Of a stretch of 12,249 nt of DNA, positions 7,965 through 12,249 are shown piece by piece (the first letter of the stretch is position 1; each line of letters begins with the position of its first letter). The position numbers and the translations under genes are program-made. The notes under the pieces are model-generated. The model was not told the DNA's origin. It saw nothing but the letters and a program-made list of their open reading frames with translations, and ran no database searches. Location: NCBI GenBank assembly GCA_041571855.1, contig JBFFTH010000051.1:1-12249 (forward strand), given 5' to 3'. This DNA comes from JACKOF01 sp041571855 (GTDB taxonomy: Bacteria; Pseudomonadota; Gammaproteobacteria; Pseudomonadales; Porticoccaceae).

Positions 7965-8626
7965 GTTGTGACCTGCGAGTTGATGGCGTTCAGGATTCGA
8001 ATGGCGGCGCAGGCGGCACCAAAGCCGTTGTCGATATTGGTCACCGTTACGCCCTGGCCGCAACTGGCCAGCATCGCGTTGAGCGCAGTATTGCCGCCGG
8101 CGGCAACACCATAACCGATGGAAGTGGGGACGCCAATGATGCACTTGTCGACCAGCCCGCCCAGCACGGATGCCAGGGCAGCATCCATCCCGGCGACGAC
8201 GATCACCACGTCGTGGCTTCGAATCTCGTCGATTCTCTCCAGCAGCCGCCAGACACCGGCAACGCCGACATCGGCGATCAGGGTGTGGGGTATGCCGGTA
8301 AATTCCAGCGTCCTCGATGCCTCCATTGCAACCCGCAGATCCGACGTTCCCGCCGTAACAACGGCGACACTGCCGGTTCGCTGCGGCAGTACCCCGTGCA
8401 GTATGGCGGTGTTAGAAACGCGACAGTAATCCAGCGGCGTCGCTACATGGGGAGCAAGGGTGTCAAATACCTGCTGGTGAAGACGGGTAAACAGCGCCGG
8501 GTGCTCGGGCCGGGCCAGAAGTTCTTCCAGCAGCTGTTCCAGGTGTTCAGCGTGTTTGCCATCACAGAGAATGGCCTCCGGCATGCCAAGGCGCTCCAGG
8601 CGCTGGTAATCATACTTAACCGACAT
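7961..8626 (-). CDS. larB: LarB: NaAD carboxylase/hydrolase of pincer cofactor synthesis
   Basis: LarB carboxylates the pyridine ring of nicotinic acid adenine dinucleotide and hydrolyses its phosphoanhydride, the first step of nickel-pincer cofactor synthesis. The 221-residue protein has the LarB N-terminal segment DYQRLERLGMPEAILCDGKH, then a PurE-like domain: VAVVTAGTSDLRVAMEA, the family's DVGVAGV at 119-125, VVAGMDAALASVLGGLV, and GVPTSIGYG. Cys189 in AMLASCGQG is the likely nucleophile that attacks the pyridine ring, followed by the constant VTNIDNGFGAA. It is slightly shorter than typical LarB (near 245), mostly at the N terminus. There is no clear ribosome binding site; the start overlaps the larE stop as TAATG, so coupling is likely. 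Confidence 0.92.
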   Translation of the reverse strand: MSVKYDYQRLERLGMPEAILCDGKHAEHLEQLLEELLARPEHPALFTRLHQQVFDTLAPHVATPLDYCRVSNTAILHGVLPQRTGSVAVVTAGTSDLRVAMEASRTLEFTGIPHTLIADVGVAGVWRLLERIDEIRSHDVVIVVAGMDAALASVLGGLVDKCIIGVPTSIGYGVAAGGNTALNAMLASCGQGVTVTNIDNGFGAACAAIRILNAINSQVTT

Positions 8627-9519
8627 TATGGTGAATCTGTATTGACAATAAAGGCGCGCCCCGGTCGATAACCTTCGGCGTCTATGGTGACTCCGCTGAT
8701 GTTAGCCTGGTGGCGGGCAGCCTCCCGGCTTACTTCAGCAAGAAGATTCGGGGTAAGACGTTTTGATTGCCCGGGCAGTAACTCGATACGCATTTCCTCG
8801 CCCCGGATTCGACAGCGCACCACGTCGATAGCCGCGCGCTTGCGAATCAGATCCTCGCAGGCCTCCACCGCACGCAGACGCGGGCTGGTAACCCGGGTGC
8901 CGGTGTAGAGGCGACTGGCGAGACAGGGTGAGGCGGGCAGTTCGGCAAAGGGCAGGGCCAGGTGGCGGGCAATCGACCGAATGGTCGCCTTGTCGATGCC
9001 GGCCTCAATATAGGGGTGGCGCACGCCACGCTCTTCCGCTGCTATAAGCCCGGGGCGGTACTCGCCGAGGTCGTCAGTGTTGGCGCCACTCAAGAGCACG
9101 GCGCCACTGTCAACGCAGTCGGCGAGCTTGTCGAGTGTGTCGTAGAGGTGGCTCTTGCAGTAATAGCAGCGGTTGGAGGGGTTGCTGAGGTAATCCTCGT
9201 CGTCAAATTCACCGCTACTGACCAGATTGAGGTTCCAGCCTTCGCGTTCGCCCCACAACCTGACCCGCTCAGTGGCATCGCTCGGGACAGCGGGACTGAG
9301 GGCGTGAGCCACAAGGGTTTCCGAGTTGTGACGATGGGCGACAGTAGCCAGCAACAGGCTGTCGATGCCACCGCTACAGGCGATAACCCGGTAGGGGATT
9401 TCAGCAAGACATTGCTGCAAGCGCTGCAGGGCCAGCCGGTCAGCGCCAGTGAAAGGCGGCTGACCAACTTCCGTTACAACCTGCGCAGGGATGGTGTTTT
9501 CCATGCAGGATTTATTCAT
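8626..9519 (-). CDS. larE: LarE: sulfur transferase of pincer cofactor synthesis (three-Cys type)
   Basis: LarE is an ATP-dependent PP-loop enzyme that turns the two carboxylates made by LarB into thiocarboxylates. The 297-residue protein has the PP-loop SGGIDS at 49-54, LSGANTDDLGEYRPGL at 143-158 and SPCLASRLYTGTRV at 197-210. Cys199 in PCLASR matches the Cys176 that L. plantarum LarE sacrifices as sulfur donor. Cys118 and Cys121 (RCYYCK) are also present. With three cysteines it fits the group, known from Thermotoga maritima LarE, that binds a [4Fe-4S] cluster and can turn over. The start is uncertain: ATG 9519 lies directly after the G-rich stretch at the end of larA, while ATG 9504 (starting MENTIP) is about 15 bases from it. 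The gene overlaps larA by 8 bases if the first ATG is used. Confidence 0.92.
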   Translation of the reverse strand: MNKSCMENTIPAQVVTEVGQPPFTGADRLALQRLQQCLAEIPYRVIACSGGIDSLLLATVAHRHNSETLVAHALSPAVPSDATERVRLWGEREGWNLNLVSSGEFDDEDYLSNPSNRCYYCKSHLYDTLDKLADCVDSGAVLLSGANTDDLGEYRPGLIAAEERGVRHPYIEAGIDKATIRSIARHLALPFAELPASPCLASRLYTGTRVTSPRLRAVEACEDLIRKRAAIDVVRCRIRGEEMRIELLPGQSKRLTPNLLAEVSREAARHQANISGVTIDAEGYRPGRAFIVNTDSP

Positions 9520-10834
9520 CCCCCTTGACGCCGTGGCTGGGCATCGGGGTCAGGGTGCCTTCGGCGTCGAAGTCAAAGGCTTTCGGCTCGCCAATCACTT
9601 CGAACATGTCCGGGTTGGCCTCTATGTAGGGCAGCAGGTTTTCTGACACATCAATGGTCGTAATTTCAAGCGTGTTGGGGATATGAACGATTTTTACATC
9701 CAGTGGCTTGGTGCGCAGCACGGATTTCGCCGCCAGTTGCACCGCTTCCTTGTCGGTATTCATGATCAATGGAATCGCCGCACCATCCAGCAGAGTCGCC
9801 GCAATTACATTGGCATAGGTCTTGGCGGGGTCAAAATCCCTGAAAACGCGCATGGTTATCACATCGGCGGTGCCGACGCCGGTCGCGTTACCATCGGTTT
9901 CCGGGGTCAGGCCGAGCATGACGATTTTTTTGACATCCGGCTTCATTTCCCAATCCATGCCGCGCGCGTTGCGCCCGGTGATATTGGGGTCTGCGCCGGC
10001 TCCGGTAATATTTTTACCGATCTGGTCGATCACCAGCACATCGATGTCGTCGAATTGCAACTTAGGCATCCACTGGCGGGATTTGCTCAGCAGCTCCGGC
10101 TCACGCTCAAGGACTTTTTCACCGGGCACCACTTCCACCAGTGCCGTGCGGTCCTCGGCATTTTCAACCATTGCCACGCCAAACAGGAAATTGACATTCT
10201 GCATGATATGTTTCGCGCCAGCGGGGATCAGATCAATGAAGGAATCAAAGCCGTAGGAGTGGGTGGCGGAAGCGCCGGCAATTTTGCCAGCGCCGATCAC
10301 CAGCATTTTGCAGATGCCGGACTCGATCGGCGCACGGAAATTGGTATGGGCCTTGACCCGGCACACCAGTGCCACGGCGTCGGCTTCGGCGGCGTGTTTG
10401 TCGAAGTACACCGGCATGCCGTTATCCAACTCACCGAATTGCACCACCTCCATGCTGGACTTGATCGGGCAACCCATGGTCTCCTCACTGATGCCGAGGC
10501 TGGCCAGCACCTTGATCTGGCCTTCCGCCGATGCCGAGCCGTGACTGCCCATGGCGGGAAAGATAAAGGGCTCCGCACCCAGCTCCTTGAGTTGCGAGAT
10601 GACGGCGCCCACACACTCGCCGATGTTGGCAATCCCTCGCGAGCCGCAGCCGACGGCAATGCTCATGCCGGGTTTGATTTTCTCGCGAATAGAGGGGTCC
10701 TCAAACTGTTCGACCACCGTGGCGGTGACATCATCCAGTTCGAGGCACTCGAACTTCTGGCGTACACGGACCATGCGTGGCAGTTCCACATCCAGCCCGC
10801 CGGCTATACTGACCTCAACTTTATCTCCAATCAT
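9512..10834 (-). CDS. larA: LarA family nickel-pincer racemase/epimerase
   Basis: The 440-residue protein is a LarA (DUF2088) homologue, expected to racemise or epimerise a 2-hydroxy acid by hydride transfer to a nickel-pincer cofactor bound to a lysine. Motifs match in order: GSRG with Arg66, GSHGS with His98, KAHTNF with His163, ESGICKM with Lys176 and SATHSYG with His192. These correspond to Arg75, His108, His174, Lys184 and His200 of L. plantarum LarA. The Lys-to-His spacing of 16 is kept, but His163 to Lys176 is 13 rather than 10, so the active-site loop differs and lactate should not be assumed as substrate. The ATG at 10834 is chosen because a run of eight G lies seven bases upstream; an open frame does continue upstream to a TTG at 10906, through non-coding-looking sequence. 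First gene of the operon. Confidence 0.85.
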   Translation of the reverse strand: MIGDKVEVSIAGGLDVELPRMVRVRQKFECLELDDVTATVVEQFEDPSIREKIKPGMSIAVGCGSRGIANIGECVGAVISQLKELGAEPFIFPAMGSHGSASAEGQIKVLASLGISEETMGCPIKSSMEVVQFGELDNGMPVYFDKHAAEADAVALVCRVKAHTNFRAPIESGICKMLVIGAGKIAGASATHSYGFDSFIDLIPAGAKHIMQNVNFLFGVAMVENAEDRTALVEVVPGEKVLEREPELLSKSRQWMPKLQFDDIDVLVIDQIGKNITGAGADPNITGRNARGMDWEMKPDVKKIVMLGLTPETDGNATGVGTADVITMRVFRDFDPAKTYANVIAATLLDGAAIPLIMNTDKEAVQLAAKSVLRTKPLDVKIVHIPNTLEITTIDVSENLLPYIEANPDMFEVIGEPKAFDFDAEGTLTPMPSHGVKGDE

Positions 10835-10840
10835 TTTCGA

Positions 10841-10848
10841 CCCCCCCC
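10841..10848 (-). promoter_or_regulatory. G8 tract acting as larA ribosome binding site
   Basis: On the minus strand the sequence AGGGGGGGG followed by TCGAAA precedes the larA ATG. The position suits a Shine-Dalgarno element, but an unbroken run of eight G is unusual and prone to slippage during replication. Confidence 0.6.
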
Positions 10849-10870
10849 TGGGATTATTAGCTGTTGCGAC

Positions 10871-10887
10871 GGCTAGAATTCTGAGCC
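10871..10887. repeat. Quasi-palindrome overlapping the putative lar -10
   Basis: GGCT-AGAATTCT-G-AGCC is a perfect 8-base palindrome flanked by a 4-base inverted repeat, offset by one base. It covers the proposed -10 hexamer, a common place for a repressor operator. No known regulator consensus is recognised. Confidence 0.3.
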
Positions 10888-10906
10888 CCCCCCCGCAAGA
10901 GGTCAA
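10878..10906 (-). promoter_or_regulatory. Putative lar operon promoter with G9 spacer
   Basis: Reading the minus strand, TTGACC (10906-10901) is a good -35 element. After exactly 17 bases comes CAGAAT (10883-10878), a four-of-six match to the -10 consensus. The spacer contains nine consecutive G (10886-10894). The start of larA lies 44 bases beyond the -10. This is prediction from consensus only. Confidence 0.4.
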
Positions 10907-10958
10907 TACTAAATCCTACGGGCTCGGAATTACAAATTTCATTAGCTTGTTTTAGTAT
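10906..10958. repeat. Nested inverted repeats in the divergent control region
   Basis: ATACTAAA (10906-10913) and TTTAGTAT (10951-10958) are perfect inverted copies. Almost exactly between them lies the near-palindrome GGAATT-ACA-AATTTC (10926-10940, five of six pairs). The arrangement sits between the divergent larA and hydroquinone reductase genes and would suit a regulator controlling one or both, or could be an AT-rich coincidence. Confidence 0.3.
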
Positions 10959-11055
10959 GGCTGTCTTGCATCATGGAAAAGCCATGGCCAGCCGTGAGTT
11001 GGCGAAGTGTGGTATTTGTAAATAGGTCAAAGGTGGAACTGGAGGAGGTATCGCG

Positions 11056-12012
11056 ATGGGGTTGCTACAGAAGGGGCAATGGGTGGACCAGTGGTATGAC
11101 ACCAAGTCAGCTGGCGGTGAATTTCGCCGCCAGGACAGCCGCTTTCGCAATTGGGTCACGGCCGATGGTAGTAAAGGCCCGACCGGCGATGGCGGCTACA
11201 GGGCGGAAGCCGGGCGTTATCACCTCTACGTATCCCTGGCATGCCCCTGGGCGCATCGCACGCTGATTTTCCGCCAGCTGAAGGCCTTGCAGGAACTGAT
11301 CGGCGTCACCGTGGTTGAGCCGTTGATGTTGAGCAATGGCTGGGAATTGAAAGACGATCAGTACCAGTTGGATTACCTGTACCAGCTCTATCTGAAATCC
11401 AGCCCCGACTACGAAGGTCGTGTCACTGTGCCGGTGTTGTGGGACAAACAAACCCTGAGCATCGTCAGCAATGAATCGGCAGACATCATCAGGATGTTCA
11501 ACCGTGCCTTTAACGAGCTCACCGGCAATGAAAATGACTACTATCCAGCCGACCTGCGGACCGAGATCGACGAGATAAACGAGCGAGTTTACTCGGCAAT
11601 TAATAATGGTGTTTACCGGGCCGGCTTTGCTACCACGCAGGAGGCCTACGAGGAAGCCTATGGCGAGCTTTTTGAGGCGCTGGATTGGCTGGAGCAAAAA
11701 CTGTCCCGCCAGCGTTACCTGGCAGGCAGCGTTCTGACAGAAGCAGACTGGCGGCTGTTTACTACCCTGATCCGCTTCGATGCCGTCTATTACGGCCATT
11801 TCAAAACCAACAGGCAGCGGATTATTGATTTTCCGGCGATCAGCAATTACGTGCGCGAACTCTACCAGCACCCGGGGGTCGCGGAAACGGTCAACTTTAC
11901 CCACATCAAGCAGCACTATTACGGTAGCCACGTCAATATCAATCCGACGCAGGTAATACCGCTCGGACCGGAACAGGATTTTACGCAAGCCCACAACCGG
12001 GATCGGCTCTAG
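11056..12012 (+). CDS. yqjG: Glutathionyl-hydroquinone reductase (Xi-class GST, YqjG/ECM4 family)
   Basis: The enzyme reduces glutathionyl-hydroquinones to hydroquinones with glutathione, recycling or detoxifying quinones in the cytoplasm. The 318 residues fit the family's length. The N-terminal region RRQDSRFRNWV and the thioredoxin-like fold lead to the active-site motif LACPWAHRTL, with Cys63 as in E. coli YqjG. INNGVYRAGFATTQEAYE and TEADWRLFTTLIRFDAVYYGHFKTN mark the alpha-helical domain, and YYGSHVNINPTQVIPLGP is the typical end. A strong GGAGGAGGT (11041-11049) precedes the ATG by six bases. It is divergent from larA, sharing a 221-base control region. No substrate partner gene, such as a quinone or chlorophenol degradation gene, is adjacent. 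Confidence 0.94.
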   Translation: MGLLQKGQWVDQWYDTKSAGGEFRRQDSRFRNWVTADGSKGPTGDGGYRAEAGRYHLYVSLACPWAHRTLIFRQLKALQELIGVTVVEPLMLSNGWELKDDQYQLDYLYQLYLKSSPDYEGRVTVPVLWDKQTLSIVSNESADIIRMFNRAFNELTGNENDYYPADLRTEIDEINERVYSAINNGVYRAGFATTQEAYEEAYGELFEALDWLEQKLSRQRYLAGSVLTEADWRLFTTLIRFDAVYYGHFKTNRQRIIDFPAISNYVRELYQHPGVAETVNFTHIKQHYYGSHVNINPTQVIPLGPEQDFTQAHNRDRL

Positions 12013-12038
12013 GGGAATCAGGCACTGCCTTAGAGTTG

Positions 12039-12056
12039 CAAAAGTGACTGCTTTTG
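12039..12056. terminator. Small hairpin between convergent genes
   Basis: CAAAAG and CTTTTG form a six-base-pair stem with a six-base loop in the 58-base gap between the hydroquinone reductase stop and the ferritin-like gene stop. It could act as a weak terminator for both strands. The stem is short and A/T-rich. Confidence 0.3.
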
Positions 12057-12070
12057 AGTCAGCCCATGGA

Positions 12071-12249
12071 TTACTTGGCAATGGGCTCGTCGGTAAACAG
12101 GAACCTTTTAAGCTGTTTTTCAAAAAACGGGTTTCGACGCCGCAGCCACTCGATCAGCATGGCGGCATGCTCCAGCTCTTCATTGCGATTGTGTGCCAGT
12201 ATTTTCTGTAGTGACTCATCAGTCGTCGCATCAATGCGCTGCTGGTACC
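12071..12249 (-). CDS. Encapsulin-associated ferritin-like protein (EncFtn family), C-terminal part
   Basis: The last 58 residues are visible; the start lies beyond the window. YQQRIDATTDESLQKILAHN, then RNEELEHAAMLIEWLRRRNP and KRFLFTDEPIAK, closely follow the encapsulated ferritin family (for example Rhodospirillum rubrum: YDQRVDASTDPELTAILAHN, then an EEKEHAAM helix and a LRTYLFT end). These short two-helix ferritins assemble as annular decamers and oxidise iron for storage inside encapsulin shells. The Glu and His of the EExEH segment match ferroxidase ligands Glu62 and His65. The protein stops right after the LFT.EPI segment, so the C-terminal extension that normally carries the targeting peptide is missing. 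The shell gene, usually downstream, is not here; the downstream neighbour is the hydroquinone reductase gene on the other strand. Confidence 0.85.
   Translation of the reverse strand, partial: YQQRIDATTDESLQKILAHNRNEELEHAAMLIEWLRRRNPFFEKQLKRFLFTDEPIAK

Larger units (their letters stand above)
6516..10834 (-). other. lar operon: larA-larE-larB-larC-nickel permease
   Basis: Five genes run in one direction with almost no space. larA and larE overlap by 8 bases, larE and larB share one base (TAATG), larB and larC overlap by 4 (ATGA), and larC and the permease gene are 3 bases apart. This geometry implies one transcript with translational coupling. Together they encode a nickel-pincer cofactor pathway, its likely metal supply and its client racemase. 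Confidence 0.85.

Noticed and set aside
7965..8144. Upstream in-frame extension of larC to an ATG at 8144.
   Set aside because: The extra 60 residues are Arg/His/Cys-rich shadow translation of larB. The ATG at 7964 gives the known LarC beginning and an ATGA overlap with larB.
9683..10876. A 397-codon open frame on the plus strand opposite larA.
   Set aside because: It is rich in His, Gly and Gln with no recognisable domain, and lies fully antisense to a gene with conserved catalytic motifs; it is a byproduct of codon bias in larA.
10835..10906. Upstream in-frame extension of larA to a TTG at 10906.
   Set aside because: The added residues are translated from the two G runs and match no LarA start; the ATG at 10834 has a well-placed ribosome binding site, and the TTG is better read as part of a -35 element.
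11107..12123. A 338-codon open frame on the minus strand opposite the hydroquinone reductase gene.
   Set aside because: It is antisense to a well-supported gene and shows no family motifs. It also runs into the end of the real minus-strand ferritin-like gene in another frame.

Overview
The window is a GC-rich, gene-dense stretch from what looks like a Gram-negative, aerobic, probably marine gammaproteobacterium. This is an inference: it rests on the lipid-storage acyltransferase, the exported sulfatase with a Sec signal peptide, the YqjG-type glutathionyl-hydroquinone reductase and the overall style of the genes. There is no rRNA, tRNA, CRISPR array or recognisable mobile element, and no gene-free stretch reaches 300 bases.

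Plus-strand block (1-6315). It starts with the 3' end of a wax ester synthase/diacylglycerol acyltransferase that carries a lysine/alanine/proline tail encoded by a short tandem repeat. Next come a dihydroxy-acid dehydratase family gene (IlvD/Edd type), a family III (CaiB/BaiF) CoA-transferase resembling 2-hydroxyacyl-CoA transferases, an exported formylglycine-type sulfatase, and an NADP-dependent medium-chain reductase of the CurA/prostaglandin-reductase kind. The spacings (90, 79, 264 and 86 bases) suggest neighbours with possibly two or more transcripts rather than one tight operon.

Minus-strand block (10834 down to 6516). This is the most interesting part: a compact operon larA-larE-larB-larC-nickel permease whose genes overlap or nearly touch. 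LarB, LarC and LarE build the nickel-pincer nucleotide (NPN) cofactor from nicotinic acid adenine dinucleotide. The permease, with a histidine-rich loop, would supply nickel. LarA would be the NPN-dependent racemase or epimerase of a 2-hydroxy acid. Three departures from the Lactobacillus model stand out: the LarA homologue keeps the nickel and catalytic residues but has extra residues in its active-site loop; LarE has the three cysteines expected for a [4Fe-4S] type rather than a sacrificial-sulfur type; and LarC ends after its first domain, with no LarC2 (CTP-binding) domain in the operon.

Divergent control region (10835-11055). It separates larA from a plus-strand glutathionyl-hydroquinone reductase gene (11056-12012). 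It holds a plausible lar promoter whose spacer contains a run of nine G, a run of eight G acting as the larA ribosome binding site, and nested inverted repeats that could be operators.

Right edge. Running in from beyond the window on the minus strand is the 3' part of an encapsulin-associated ferritin-like gene (12071-12249). It ends directly after the ferritin fold, with no visible encapsulin-targeting peptide and no shell gene downstream.
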